DNA of 64,000 bases from Paeniglutamicibacter sulfureus (GCF_030512175.1 NZ_JAULBL010000002.1:990149-1054148); one strand, 5' to 3'. Shown: positions 8,655 through 17,706, counted from the first letter of the stretch. Notes: a model not told the origin generated them from the letters alone. A program made the numbers and translations.

Positions 8655-9494
8655 CTAGCCGAGGTCCCCTCCGGCCACCGCAAGGGTGCTGCCGGTGATG
8701 TATGAAGCCTCGTCGGAGGCCAGGAACACGATGGGTCCTGCCTGTTCGTCGAGGGTTCCGTAACGCTTCATCAGGGTGGAATCGATGGTCTGGTCAACGA
8801 TCTGCTGGTACCAGGCCTTCTCCTGCTCGCCTTCGGGGGCCGGGCCCCGCTTTACCTGGCGTTCGGGGGCCTCGGTGCCGCCGGGGGCGGTGGCCACCAC
8901 GCGGATTCCGTGGGCTGCCCCCTCCATGGCCAGGGCCGAGGTGATGGCCTTGACCCCGCCCTTGGCTCCGGCGTACGGGACGCGGTTGAGTCCGCGGGTG
9001 GCAACCGAGGAGACGTTCACGATGGTTCCGGAGCCGGCCTTGACCATTTCCGGGAACGCCGCGCGGCACATCCACAGGGTCGGGAAGAGCGAGCGCTGGA
9101 TTTCCTTCTGGATTTCCTCCGGGGCATAGTGCTCGAACGGCTTGGCCCAAATGGTCCCGCCGACGTTGTTGATGAGCACATCGATCCGGCCGTATTCGGT
9201 GACCGCGGCGGTGACCGCGGCCAGCGCGCCCTCAAAGGTTTCGAGGTCGGCGGTGACGCTCAGCGCCTTGACGTCCTGCGCCCGCAGGCCCTCGGCGATG
9301 TCGTGCACCAGCGGCGAACGGTCCACCAGGACCAGCTCCGCACCCTCGGCGGCAATGCGCCGGGCCACTGCCCAGCCAATGCCCTGGGCGGCTCCGGTGA
9401 TGAGCACGACCTTGGAGGCGAAACGGCCCGCGTGGAAGGATTCGGGCAGTGGTGCCGCGGCGGCATGGTTCACCGCCGGGTTGTCGGCGCTCAT
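8655..9494 (-). CDS. benD: Dihydroxycyclohexadiene carboxylate dehydrogenase
   Basis: Oxidises 1,6-dihydroxycyclohexa-2,4-diene-1-carboxylate (benzoate cis-diol) to catechol and CO2 with NAD+. A 279-residue short-chain dehydrogenase with the nucleotide motif TGAAQGIG (about 34-41), LINNVGG, and the catalytic Ser (NVSSVATRG) plus YxxxK (YAGAK). It carries about 25 extra N-terminal residues before the Rossmann fold. Its ATG overlaps the benC stop by four bases, so it is translationally coupled to the reductase, and it is followed by benK. Confidence 0.95.
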   Translation of the reverse strand: MSADNPAVNHAAAAPLPESFHAGRFASKVVLITGAAQGIGWAVARRIAAEGAELVLVDRSPLVHDIAEGLRAQDVKALSVTADLETFEGALAAVTAAVTEYGRIDVLINNVGGTIWAKPFEHYAPEEIQKEIQRSLFPTLWMCRAAFPEMVKAGSGTIVNVSSVATRGLNRVPYAGAKGGVKAITSALAMEGAAHGIRVVATAPGGTEAPERQVKRGPAPEGEQEKAWYQQIVDQTIDSTLMKRYGTLDEQAGPIVFLASDEASYITGSTLAVAGGDLG

Positions 9495-11050
9495 TTGGAC
9501 GCGCGCGACGCGGCGGCCATGGTGGCCTTGGCGTGCTCGTTGTGGGCCATGATGGCCGTGCGGGCAGCTGCCAAGTCCTGGTTCTCGAAGGCGGCGACGA
9601 TTTCCAGGTGGTCGGCGTCGACGGCGCCGTCGATCCAGTGCTCCTGGCGCAGTACCTTGGCCATGGTCGCGGGGACCTCCAGTCGGTTGTACGCCTGCAG
9701 CAGGTGTTCGTTGCCGACACAGCGGAACAGGAACTGGTGGAAGGCGTCGTTGGTCACGGTGAATTCCGCGGCGTCCACGAAATTCTCACCCGACAGGGTC
9801 TTGCCGGCCAGTTCGGCCAGGACCTTGAATTCGGCCAGCTGCTCAGGGGTCAGCTTGCCCATGGTCAGTTCAACGATGGCCAGTTCCAGGGCCATGCGCG
9901 CGTCGAATTGCGCCTGAAAAGTTGCGTGCTCTTCGCCGATTTCGTAGGTGGGCAGGGCTGCCGGAGCCTCCACTGCCTCCACTGCCTCCTCTGCGGGAGC
10001 TGCCGGTGCCGGTGCCTCCGGCGCCGCGGCCGCATCGGGAACGACTGCAAGGGCGAACTTCTCGAAGTAGAAGTTCTGCGGCTTGATGCCTTCGGCCTCC
10101 AGGTGGCGGCGGACGCCCTCGACCATGGGCGGCGGGCCACAGAGGTAGATATCCACGTCGCCCTCGGCCAGGTGGTGCGGCTCGAAGTGGTTGGTGACGT
10201 AGCCCTTCTTTTCCGCGGCGCTGTTCGGGTCCCCGACGACGGTGTCGAAGGTGAAGCCGTCAATGCGCGACTTGTAGTCCTCCAGCACGTCGAGCTCGAC
10301 CAGGTCGGTGTCGGTGTTGACGCCGTAGATGAGGTGGGTCGGGTGGGGGGTGTCCATGCCCGAGAGCTTTTCCAGGATGGCCAGCAGCGGGGCCAGTCCG
10401 GTGCCGCCGGCGAGCAGCAGCGACGTGCGCTTGGGATCGCGCAGGAAGAAGCTGCCCATCGGGCCGGTGAAGTTGATCTGGTCCCCGACGGCTGCGACGT
10501 CGCGCATGTAGGTGGACATCAATCCGCCGTCGGTGATGCGGATCAGGAAGGAAAGGGTGGAGACCTCCGGGCCGGAGCTGAAGGAGTACGAGCGGGTCTG
10601 GCCGCCGGAGCCGGGAACCTCGATGTTCACGTACTGGCCGGGCAGGAAGGAGAGCTCGTCGCGGTTCTCGATCTCGAGGCTGAACGCGTAGGTCGTCTCG
10701 GAGAGGCGGCGGATCTCTGTCAGCGTCGAGGAGTGGGTGGTGGCAGTCGTCTTGGCGACATCCGAGGTCGTGGGGATCTGCAGCACGAGGTCGGACTCGG
10801 GCACCATCTGGCACGGGAGGCAGAAGCCCTTCTCGGCCTCGTCGTCGGTCAGTGCCTCCTCGATGTAGTCACCGCCGTCGAACTTGCCGGATTCGCAGAA
10901 GGCCTTGCAGGTGCCGCAGGCGCCGTCGCGGCAGTCAAGCGGAATATTGATCCGTGCCTTGTAGGAGGCATCGGCGACGGTTTCGCGGGGTCCGACTTTA
11001 ATGAACCGGGTAATACCGTCCTCGAAGGCGAGGGCAACCTGATAGGTCAT
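9491..11050 (-). CDS. benC: Benzoate 1,2-dioxygenase reductase fused to an FCD-like domain
   Basis: Electron-transfer component that passes NADH electrons to BenAB. From the ATG at 11050 (519 residues): a plant-type 2Fe-2S domain with C40, C45, C48 and C77; an FAD domain with RSYS (153-156); an NAD domain with GGTGLAPLL (215-223) and CGPPPMVEGV; then, after an Ala/Pro/Glu linker (about 337-365), an extra helical domain of about 155 residues. That tail matches the FCD ligand-binding domain of FadR/GntR regulators, with the metal-site pattern D435, H438, H481 and H503, but has no DNA-binding part. Classical proteobacterial BenC (about 340 aa) lacks it. A TTG 18 bases upstream is a less likely start. 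Confidence 0.94.
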   Translation of the reverse strand: MTYQVALAFEDGITRFIKVGPRETVADASYKARINIPLDCRDGACGTCKAFCESGKFDGGDYIEEALTDDEAEKGFCLPCQMVPESDLVLQIPTTSDVAKTTATTHSSTLTEIRRLSETTYAFSLEIENRDELSFLPGQYVNIEVPGSGGQTRSYSFSSGPEVSTLSFLIRITDGGLMSTYMRDVAAVGDQINFTGPMGSFFLRDPKRTSLLLAGGTGLAPLLAILEKLSGMDTPHPTHLIYGVNTDTDLVELDVLEDYKSRIDGFTFDTVVGDPNSAAEKKGYVTNHFEPHHLAEGDVDIYLCGPPPMVEGVRRHLEAEGIKPQNFYFEKFALAVVPDAAAAPEAPAPAAPAEEAVEAVEAPAALPTYEIGEEHATFQAQFDARMALELAIVELTMGKLTPEQLAEFKVLAELAGKTLSGENFVDAAEFTVTNDAFHQFLFRCVGNEHLLQAYNRLEVPATMAKVLRQEHWIDGAVDADHLEIVAAFENQDLAAARTAIMAHNEHAKATMAAASRASK

Positions 11051-11103
11051 GAGGGGGGCTCTTTTCAAAATAGTGCAGGGTGGTGCGGCAGCTGGTGCAA
11101 GGT

Positions 11104-11140
11104 GGTGGTGCGGGGGCGCAAGATGCGCCCCCGCACCACC
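11104..11140 (-). repeat. Perfect 17-bp intercistronic hairpin, benB-benC
   Basis: Arms GGTGGTGCGGGGGCGCA and the exact complement flank a 3-base loop in the 129-base gap between benB and benC. With no U-tract after it and the operon continuing, it is better read as an mRNA processing or stabilising element than a full terminator. Confidence 0.75.
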
Positions 11141-11179
11141 AGTCCGGTGGGCCGGGAACGGGCCCCGGTCCGGGCGGGA

Positions 11180-11719
11180 CTAGATGTGGTAGATGTCCAC
11201 GACGTGGTGGATGTAGTCGTTCTTCAGCACAACCTTCTTGGCCATGATCACCGGCTGGGTGCCGGAGTAGTCGATCGTGTAGAAGGAGGTGCCGAAGTAG
11301 GTGTCGACGTTCTGGTAGCGGTAGTACAGGGTGAACCAGTTGAAGCGCACATCGACCTTGTCGCCGTCGACCGAAACGATCTCGACGTTGGAGATGTTGT
11401 GCCCGGTGCGCGGCTCCGGCAGCGAAGTGGCGCTGGAGCGGTCGGTCTTGATGCGGAAGACGCGGTCTTCCAAGCCACCGCGGTTTCCGTAGAAGATCAG
11501 CGAGATCTCGCGCTGCGGATCCTCGGTGAGCTTGTCGTCATCGGCCCAGGCCGGCATCCAGAAGGTGGCCTCGGGGTGGTAGCAGTCGATCCAGCGATCG
11601 AAGTCGCGGTCATCCAGGAAACGGGCTTCGCGGTAGAGGAACTGCGCGATGTCCTCCAGCTTGACCTCACCGGCGCCGGTCTGGATCTTGGTGACGATGG
11701 CGTTAGTGGTTGCAGTCAT
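11180..11719 (-). CDS. benB: Benzoate 1,2-dioxygenase small (beta) subunit
   Basis: Structural beta subunit of the Rieske non-haem iron benzoate dioxygenase. The 179-residue product has the SnoaL-like ring-hydroxylating beta fold, with family-typical [32 protein letters not shown] near the N-terminus and [19 protein letters not shown] at the end. The ATG lies inside the last codons of benA (17-base overlap), indicating coupled translation of the two subunits. The frame is open further upstream but antisense-like in composition. Confidence 0.95.
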   Translation of the reverse strand: MTATTNAIVTKIQTGAGEVKLEDIAQFLYREARFLDDRDFDRWIDCYHPEATFWMPAWADDDKLTEDPQREISLIFYGNRGGLEDRVFRIKTDRSSATSLPEPRTGHNISNVEIVSVDGDKVDVRFNWFTLYYRYQNVDTYFGTSFYTIDYSGTQPVIMAKKVVLKNDYIHHVVDIYHI

Positions 11720-13103
11720 GGTTGTTCCCCTGTTCGGTGGTGCCGGTGGTGGTGGATGAGGCCTCGGCGGCGACGGCCTTGCGCATCGTGTCCAGCCAGT
11801 AGCCGTGCTGGATCGGGTACAGCCCCTCGTCCTCGGTGCGGGCGCCGGAGGAAATCGGCTCCAGGCCGATCTTCTTGGCGTTCTCGTCGGCACCGGTGAT
11901 CTGGTGCGCCTGTCCGCGGGAGAGGTCGTTCCACTTGGCGGCGGTGGCCAGGTAGGTCTTCTGGCAGGAGCGGAATTCCTCGAGGTCATCCGGGGTGGCC
12001 ATGCCCGAGGCGTTGAAGAAGTCCTCGTACTGGCGGATGCGGTTCGCGCGGGCCTCGTCGGATTCGCCGACCGGGGCGATGCAGTAGATGGTGACCTCGG
12101 TCTTGTCCACTGCCACCGGGCGGAAGACGCGAATCTGCGAGGAGAACTGGTCCATCAGGTACACGTTCGGGTACAGGCAGAGGTTGCGGGAGACACCGAT
12201 CATCCAGTCGGCCTTGGCTTCGCCGTGGGCGGCAACCAATTCGTCGCGCTTCTCGGCCAGCGGGCGGTTGGCCGGGTCCAACCATTCGGTCCACAGCAGC
12301 AGGTGGCCGTTTTCGAAGGAGTAGTAGCCGCCTTCCTGCTTGTCCCAGCCGCCGGCATCCATGGTCTTGGTGTCATTGGTGGACTCGCCCGCGCTGCGGC
12401 GGGCCTGGGTGGCAGCGTAGTTCCAGTGCGTGGCCGAGACGTGGTAGCCGTCGGCGCCGTTCTCCGCCTGGAGCTTCCAGTTGCCGTCGTAGGTGTAGGT
12501 GGAGGAGCCGCGCAGGACCTCGAGGCCCTCGGGGGACTGGTCCACGATCATGTCGATGATCTTGGTGGATTCACCGAGGTGCTCGGTCAGCGGCTTGACG
12601 TCCGCGTTCAGCGAGCCGAAGAGGAAGCCGCGGTAGGACTCGAAGCGGGCGACCTTGGTCAGGTCGTGCGAGCCGTCCTTGTTGAAGCCCTCCGGGTAGC
12701 CGGCGCCGCGGGAGTCCTTGACCTTGAGCAGCTTGCCGGAGTTGTTGAAAGTCCAGCCGTGGAATGGGCAGGTAAAGGTGGTGCGGTTATCGGTCTTGCG
12801 GCGGCAAAGCATGGCACCGCGGTGGCTGCACGCGTTGATGAGGGCGTTGAGCACGCCTTCCTTGTTGCGCGAGATCACGATCGGCTGGCGGCCGATGTTC
12901 GTGGTGAAGTAGTCGCCGATGTTCGGGATCTGGGATTCGTGGGCCAGGTAAATCCAGTTGCCCTCCCAGATGTGCTTCATTTCGAGCTCGAAGGTCTCTT
13001 CATCGGTGAAGATATTTCGGTTGGCGCGGAATTGGCCGGTCTCCGGGCTGTCGACGAGTGCATCATCAAGCAGGGCCGAGACGGTATCAAGTGTTTCTGT
13101 CAT
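11703..13103 (-). CDS. benA: Benzoate 1,2-dioxygenase large (alpha) subunit
   Basis: Catalytic subunit that adds both atoms of O2 to benzoate to give the 1,2-cis-diol carboxylate. The Rieske cluster ligands are C92-x-H94 and C112-x2-H115; the mononuclear iron histidines are H221 and H226 ([10 protein letters not shown]). I start it at the ATG at 13103 because GGAG lies six bases upstream; an in-frame ATG at 13115 has a GAAGG abutting it and is less likely. It is the first gene of benABCDK, with a 580-base regulatory region before it that holds a CRP-like box and a perfect palindrome. Confidence 0.96.
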   Translation of the reverse strand: MTETLDTVSALLDDALVDSPETGQFRANRNIFTDEETFELEMKHIWEGNWIYLAHESQIPNIGDYFTTNIGRQPIVISRNKEGVLNALINACSHRGAMLCRRKTDNRTTFTCPFHGWTFNNSGKLLKVKDSRGAGYPEGFNKDGSHDLTKVARFESYRGFLFGSLNADVKPLTEHLGESTKIIDMIVDQSPEGLEVLRGSSTYTYDGNWKLQAENGADGYHVSATHWNYAATQARRSAGESTNDTKTMDAGGWDKQEGGYYSFENGHLLLWTEWLDPANRPLAEKRDELVAAHGEAKADWMIGVSRNLCLYPNVYLMDQFSSQIRVFRPVAVDKTEVTIYCIAPVGESDEARANRIRQYEDFFNASGMATPDDLEEFRSCQKTYLATAAKWNDLSRGQAHQITGADENAKKIGLEPISSGARTEDEGLYPIQHGYWLDTMRKAVAAEASSTTTGTTEQGNNHDCNH

Positions 13104-13250
13104 GGAGTGCTCCATCCTTCGTAGCGGGCGCTGGCGCCCTGGTCCACCCGGTGGGTGGCGAAACCATGAGATACACCATGTCAGTATGTGCGTGACCTCA
13201 CACTGGGCATATGCCTAGGGTTGACCCAGGGTGATGTCCATTGAGTGGAT

Positions 13251-13266
13251 TGCGATATCAATCACA
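13251..13266 (-). promoter_or_regulatory. CRP/GlxR-like box upstream of benA
   Basis: On the minus strand this reads TGTGA-N6-TCGCA, one base off the CRP-family consensus, about 150 bases before benA. It matches the box type found upstream of catA. Confidence 0.4.
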
Positions 13267-13283
13267 AAGATCTGGGTATTTGT

Positions 13284-13305
13284 CTACGGCGCGCCCGCGC
13301 CGTAG
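13284..13305. promoter_or_regulatory. Perfect palindrome, possible ben operator
   Basis: Arms CTACGGCGCG and CGCGCCGTAG separated by CC, about 180 bases upstream of benA and 380 upstream of the ArsR gene. It may be an operator or a hairpin; no regulator can be assigned from the sequence. Confidence 0.4.
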
Positions 13306-13685
13306 CGTGGGGCCCCAAATGGTTCTCCCCGGGCCGGATCCCGTGCCGCCACAGGGATGGAGGCCGTTGTCCTCCTTTCAAAAGACGGTTCCAATCGTGG
13401 CCCAGCACCAGCAGGCCGGAACCGGGACCCGAGGTCAGTGCAGGCGCCTTCCGGGGGTCCTGGGAGAAGCCTCGATCAGCGCCAACTGCGCCAGATTCAT
13501 CACCGTTGCCGTCTCCTATGCTGGTCATCATCCAGGCCGCCAAAAGGGCGGGCCCGGAATCGGCCCAAACGGCGTCCTGGGTATGGGCGGTGTCGGTCTC
13601 TTGGTTGGCTGCTTCGGCACCGCATTGCCACCACTGCCGAAGGCGGATCCTTGATCCCGCGCTCGTGCTGTGCAACTATGTGCGT

Positions 13686-14048
13686 ATGAATGCAGATAAC
13701 AAGTCTTGTACCCTGGACTCCGACAGCCAGTATGTGGAGCTTGCCGTTGAAGTGTTCAGCATGCTTGCCGACGCCACCCGTGTGAGAATCATTCTGGCCC
13801 TTCGGTCCGGGGAAATGGCGGTGGGGGCACTGGCCGAGCTTTTGGGCAAAACCCCTGCCTCGGTTTCGCAGCACCTGGCCAAGATGCGCCTGGCCCGGAT
13901 GGTCGCCACCCGTCAAGAAGGAACGAAGGTCCTCTATCGGCTCGAAAACGAGCACGCCCGCCAGTTGGTCGTCGACGCGATCCACCAGGCCGAACATGCC
14001 CTGGGCGGCACACCCGCCCACCACGCGCGCGGACGGCAATCGGCATGA
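13686..14048 (+). CDS. ArsR/SmtB-family metal-sensing repressor
   Basis: A 120-residue winged-helix repressor expected to release DNA on binding a metal. The core is typical: MLADATRVRIILALRSGEMAVGALAELLGKTPASVSQHLAKMRLARMV, with the recognition helix at about residues 56-72. The last helix has D, H, E and H in VVDAIHQAEHAL followed by AHH, an arrangement like the alpha-5 Zn/Ni/Co sites of SmtB, CzrA and NmtR. Its stop overlaps the ATG of the CDF exporter by four bases, so it very likely regulates its own operon and that pump. The metal is not determined. Confidence 0.92.
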   Translation: MNADNKSCTLDSDSQYVELAVEVFSMLADATRVRIILALRSGEMAVGALAELLGKTPASVSQHLAKMRLARMVATRQEGTKVLYRLENEHARQLVVDAIHQAEHALGGTPAHHARGRQSA

Positions 14049-15145
14049 GCCCGAGCGATGAGTCAGCAGAACACAGCCACGGGCATGACGGGCATGACCA
14101 CGACCACGATCATGACCACGATCACGACCACGGACATGACGGGCATTCCCACCACCATTCCGGTTTCAAGGGGTGGCTCTTTGAACTCTTCGTCCCGCAC
14201 ACGCACGACTCCGCCGATTCGATCGACGACGCCCTGGAATCCAACATCCAGGGAATCCGCGCCCTGAAGATCAGCATGTTCATCCTGCTGGGCACCACGG
14301 TGCTGCAACTGGCGGTGGTCATGGTCAGCGGCTCGGTGGCGTTGCTCGCCGATACCATTCACAACTTCTCCGATGCGCTCACCGCCGTGCCCCTGTGGAT
14401 AGCCTTCATCCTCGGACGCCGGGCAGCCAACCGCCGCTATACCTTCGGATACGGGCGGGCCGAGGACCTGGCCGGGCTGTTCATCGTCGCGGTGGTCGCG
14501 CTTTCGGCCATTCTCGCCGCCTGGCAATCCATCGATCGCCTGATCCACCCGCAACCGCTTCAGCATCTGGGCTGGGTCCTGGCGGCCGGGGTCATTGGCT
14601 TCATTGGCAACGAGGCCGTGGCCATGTACCGGATCAGGATCGGCCGGAAGATCGGTTCCGCCGCGCTGGTTGCCGATGGGGTCCACGCGCGCACCGACGG
14701 ATTTACCTCCCTGGCCGTGGTCCTGGGCGCGGGAGGCGCCATGCTGGGCTTCCCCTTGGCCGATCCGATCGTGGGACTGGTCATCTCCGCCGCCATCATG
14801 GTCCTGCTCTTCGGCACCGTGCGCAGCATCGGCCGCCGGCTCATGGATGGCATCGAACCCGATCTCCTGGCCCGGGCGGAGGAAGCCTTCAACTCCGTTC
14901 CCGGGATCCTGGCGACGCCCCGGATCCAGTTGCGCTGGGTGGGCCACCGGCTGCACTGCACGGCGACTGTCGAGGTCAGGGACGCGGCGCTCTCCGAGGT
15001 CGAATCGACCATCCGGGACGCGAAGCTGCAGCTCGTCCGGGCGCTGCCCAAGCTTGATGACATCCTCATCCAAACCGGGACGCGCCCGTTGGATGTGGTC
15101 AGGGAATCCACGGAATCCGGCCTCGCCCGGGACCTCAGGTCCTGA
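14045..15145 (+). CDS. Cation diffusion facilitator (Zn/Co/Ni exporter)
   Basis: A 366-residue CDF-family H+/divalent metal antiporter of the ZitB/CzcD type. The N-terminus is a His/Asp run (15 His in residues 10-38) that probably buffers metal. Six membrane segments follow, with the two canonical metal-site motifs HNFSD (TM2) and HARTD (TM5), and then a cytoplasmic ferredoxin-like domain (about 285-350). It is coupled by ATGA overlap to the ArsR gene. It ends nine bases from the stop of the convergent ABC ATPase gene, leaving almost no terminator space. Confidence 0.94.
   Translation: MSPSDESAEHSHGHDGHDHDHDHDHDHDHGHDGHSHHHSGFKGWLFELFVPHTHDSADSIDDALESNIQGIRALKISMFILLGTTVLQLAVVMVSGSVALLADTIHNFSDALTAVPLWIAFILGRRAANRRYTFGYGRAEDLAGLFIVAVVALSAILAAWQSIDRLIHPQPLQHLGWVLAAGVIGFIGNEAVAMYRIRIGRKIGSAALVADGVHARTDGFTSLAVVLGAGGAMLGFPLADPIVGLVISAAIMVLLFGTVRSIGRRLMDGIEPDLLARAEEAFNSVPGILATPRIQLRWVGHRLHCTATVEVRDAALSEVESTIRDAKLQLVRALPKLDDILIQTGTRPLDVVRESTESGLARDLRS
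14072..14158 (+). repeat. His/Asp-coding short tandem repeat
   Basis: Degenerate CAYGAC/CACGAC hexamers inside the start of the CDF gene encode alternating His and Asp. Copy number could vary by slippage in multiples of two residues without changing frame. Confidence 0.8.
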
Positions 15146-15154
15146 ACCCGGCGC

Positions 15155-16816
15155 CTACCTGGGCAAGCGCCCCGGTGAAATGCCCGGGGATGCGGCCAGC
15201 AGGGCACGGGTGTATGGATGTCTCGGATCGGTGAAGACCGACTCGGTGGCGCCAGACTCGACAACCTCCCCGGCGCGCATCACCAGTACCGTATCGCTCA
15301 TGTGCCTGATCACCGACAGGTCGTGGGAAATGAAGAGGTAGCCCAGCCCGAGGCGCTGCTGCAGCTCGTCGAGCAGATCCAGCACCTGCGCCTGGATCGA
15401 GACGTCCAGGGCGGAGACCGGTTCGTCGCAAATCAGCACGCGCGGGTTGGGTGCCAGGGCGCGGGCGATGGCCAGGCGCTGGCGTTGGCCGCCCGAAAGG
15501 GTGGCGGGGTTCCTGGCCGACAGCTCGGGTGCGAGGCCCACCAGGGAGAGCAGCTCGGTGATCCGCCCGGCGTGTTTGCGCGGATTGCGGGTGGCCCCGA
15601 AACTCAGCGCATCGGCCAGCACCTGCCCCATCGAATGGCGTGGGTCGAAGGACGACAACGGGTCCTGGTAGACGGCGCCGAGCCACGAGCGGCGGGTGCG
15701 CCGTTGGGACTCGGGCACCGAGCTCCAGGGCTCGCCGAAGAGTTCCACCGAGCCCGTGTCCGGGCCAAGCAGCCCCAGGGCCATGCGGGCCGTGGTGGTC
15801 TTCCCGGACCCGGATTCGCCCACCACACCCAGGGTGCGGCCGGGCAACAGGTCGAAGTCGACGTTTTTCACCGCCGGAAAATCCGCGGCCCCCGGCATCT
15901 TGAAGGACCGGGAGATCGAGCGTGCGCTGAGCACCGGCAGTTGCATGGAATCCCCGGGGGTCACCGGCGGCACAGCGGGTCCCGGTTCCGGAGTCGCGGG
16001 GGTGGCGGTGGCGGGGGAGAGTCGCGCGAATCGGGGCTTGCCGGCCGGCACCGCGGCCAGCAATGCCTTGGTGTACGGGTGCTGCGGATCGCCCAGGATC
16101 CGTTGTGTCGGACCGGTTTCCACGATGCGCCCGGCCTGCATCACCGCAATGGTGTCGGCGACGTTGGAGACCGTGGACAAGTCGTGGCTGATCAACAGCA
16201 TGCCTGAGCCCGCGGCCCGCAGTTCGCCCAGCAGATCCAGCACCGCGGCGGCGATCGTGGCGTCCAGGGCGGTGGTGGGTTCGTCGGCAATGACCAGAGC
16301 CGGGTCCAGGGCGATGGCCGAGGCAATCAGGGCGCGCTGGCGCATGCCGCCGGAAAGTTCCCCGGAACGCTGCCCGGCCCGGCGCACCGGATCATCCAGC
16401 CCCACCGATTCCAGCAACTGCACGACCTTTGCGGCGCGCGCGGCACCGGAGCCGGAACCGTGCAGGCGCAGCGCGTCGTCGATTTCCTTGCCGATCTTGC
16501 GCAGGGGATCCAGCGAGGTCAGGGCGTCCTGCAGGATGAATCCGACCTTGCTGCCGCGGATCGAGCGCCAGGCACGTGGGGAAAGGCCCCGTGCGTCCAC
16601 GCCGGCCACCTCCAGTGCGCCGGCCCGCACGGTGGAGCCCGGCCCCGCCAAACCGATCAGTGAGCGGGCCGTCACGGACTTTCCGGAGCCCGATTCGCCG
16701 ACCAGCGCCAGGCATTCACCGGGGCCTACGGAGAGGGAAACGTCCAAGACAACTGGGGTTTCCCCGAAAGAGACGTCGAGGTTTTCGACCCGAAGGATCG
16801 GTGCCGGTGCACTCAT
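15155..16816 (-). CDS. Peptide/nickel ABC transporter, two ATPase domains in one protein
   Basis: Energises import by the two permeases upstream. 553 residues hold two complete nucleotide-binding domains, as if DppD and DppF were fused: Walker A GESGSGKS (about 42-49) and GESGSGKT, signature LSGGMRQR and LSGGQRQR, Walker B VIADEP and LICDEP, joined by a Pro/Thr-rich linker. Each domain has the QHPYT / RHPYT oligopeptide-binding C-tail. Its ATG overlaps the previous permease stop by four bases. The same frame stays open further upstream, but that part is antisense to the permease and not coding. Confidence 0.93.
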   Translation of the reverse strand: MSAPAPILRVENLDVSFGETPVVLDVSLSVGPGECLALVGESGSGKSVTARSLIGLAGPGSTVRAGALEVAGVDARGLSPRAWRSIRGSKVGFILQDALTSLDPLRKIGKEIDDALRLHGSGSGAARAAKVVQLLESVGLDDPVRRAGQRSGELSGGMRQRALIASAIALDPALVIADEPTTALDATIAAAVLDLLGELRAAGSGMLLISHDLSTVSNVADTIAVMQAGRIVETGPTQRILGDPQHPYTKALLAAVPAGKPRFARLSPATATPATPEPGPAVPPVTPGDSMQLPVLSARSISRSFKMPGAADFPAVKNVDFDLLPGRTLGVVGESGSGKTTTARMALGLLGPDTGSVELFGEPWSSVPESQRRTRRSWLGAVYQDPLSSFDPRHSMGQVLADALSFGATRNPRKHAGRITELLSLVGLAPELSARNPATLSGGQRQRLAIARALAPNPRVLICDEPVSALDVSIQAQVLDLLDELQQRLGLGYLFISHDLSVIRHMSDTVLVMRAGEVVESGATESVFTDPRHPYTRALLAASPGISPGRLPR

Positions 16817-17706
16817 CGGGCACCCGCGGCCTTCATGGCCCGGGAAAGGACGGTGGAGGCGGCGGCGACCAAGACGATGGCCAGGCCGGGGAAGAATGTC
16901 ATCCACCAGGCCAGTGCCAGGTAGGTGCGCCCGGCCGAAAGCATGGCGCCCCACTCCGGAGCCGGGGGAGGGGCGCCCAGGCCCAGGAAGCTCAGCGACG
17001 CCGCCCAGACCACGGCCTGCCCCAGGCCCAGGGTGCCCAGCACCGCGATCGGTGCCAGCGCGTTGGGCAGGATGTGGATGGCCAGGATCCGGGAGCGGGT
17101 TCGTCCCAGCACCGTGGCGGCCTCGACCATGGGGGAGGTGCGCAGCGCGATGATCTGGGCGCGGATCATCCGCGCGTACCCGGGGGCCGTGGTCAGCCCC
17201 ACGGCAACCACCGTGGTTCCCACCCCGGGTCCGGCCAAGGCAATGAACACCAGGGCCAGCAGCAGGCCAGGCAACGCAAAGAGCACCTCCAGGACCCGTC
17301 CGACGCCGAAGTCCAGCCACTTGCCGCCGAATCCGGCAATGGTCCCCAGCACCAGGGCCAGCCCCAGGCCGATCGCCGTGGCCGCGGCACCGATCAGCAG
17401 CGAGGGCCGCGCGCCGTGGATGATGCGCGAATAGATGTCGCGCCCGGATTCGTCGGTGCCCAGCAGGTGTCCGGGCCCGGGACCGGAGAATGCATCGGCG
17501 GGGTTGATGGCCAACGGGTCGTAGGGAGCCAAGAGGTTCGGGAAAATTGCCGCCAGCAAGAAGAACGCGAGCACCGTTGCCGAGAGCAGCAACGGCAGGC
17601 GGGCCGCCAATGCCCTTAGCCCCCCGGTGCCGGGTGCAGGACGTTTGGATGGATGCGGGGCCAACACCGGGTCTCCCGGGCTCAGCTCGTTTTTGTCCAT
17701 GCTCAC
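16813..17706 (-). CDS. ABC transporter permease (DppC type)
   Basis: Second membrane subunit of the peptide/nickel-type importer; 297 residues with about six hydrophobic helices. Landmarks are the N-terminal HLLGTDESGRDIYSRIIHGARPSL and the EAA-type loop EAATVLGRTRSRILAIHILPNALAPI that contacts the ATPase. It overlaps both neighbours by four bases, so the operon is tightly coupled. Confidence 0.92.
   Translation of the reverse strand: MSMDKNELSPGDPVLAPHPSKRPAPGTGGLRALAARLPLLLSATVLAFFLLAAIFPNLLAPYDPLAINPADAFSGPGPGHLLGTDESGRDIYSRIIHGARPSLLIGAAATAIGLGLALVLGTIAGFGGKWLDFGVGRVLEVLFALPGLLLALVFIALAGPGVGTTVVAVGLTTAPGYARMIRAQIIALRTSPMVEAATVLGRTRSRILAIHILPNALAPIAVLGTLGLGQAVVWAASLSFLGLGAPPPAPEWGAMLSAGRTYLALAWWMTFFPGLAIVLVAAASTVLSRAMKAAGAR

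Larger units (their letters stand above)
13104..13685. other. Divergent regulatory spacer benA / arsR
   Basis: No convincing gene here: the open frames lack ribosome-binding sites and read as Arg/Pro-rich noise. It contains a CRP-like box (13251-13266), a 22-base palindrome (13284-13305) and a GC-rich dyad near 13125-13145. The rest shows nothing I can name. Confidence 0.6.

Noticed and set aside
9449-11899. 816-residue + strand frame opposite benC and benB
   Set aside because: Antisense shadow of high-GC genes; Val/Gly/Asp-rich with no domain, while the minus strand carries BenC and BenB with all motifs.
11805-13124. 439-residue + strand frame opposite benA
   Set aside because: Mirrors benA codons; no ribosome-binding site and no motif. 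BenA is unmistakable.
14072-14158. Possible CRISPR or minisatellite
   Set aside because: Repeat units are 6-base His/Asp codons in frame within a CDF gene; there are no spacers.
15155-17320. A 721-residue fusion of the ABC ATPase with an N-terminal part
   Set aside because: The N-terminal 168 residues are out of frame with, and overlap, the true permease. The ATPase ATG at 16816 has the standard ATGA coupling.
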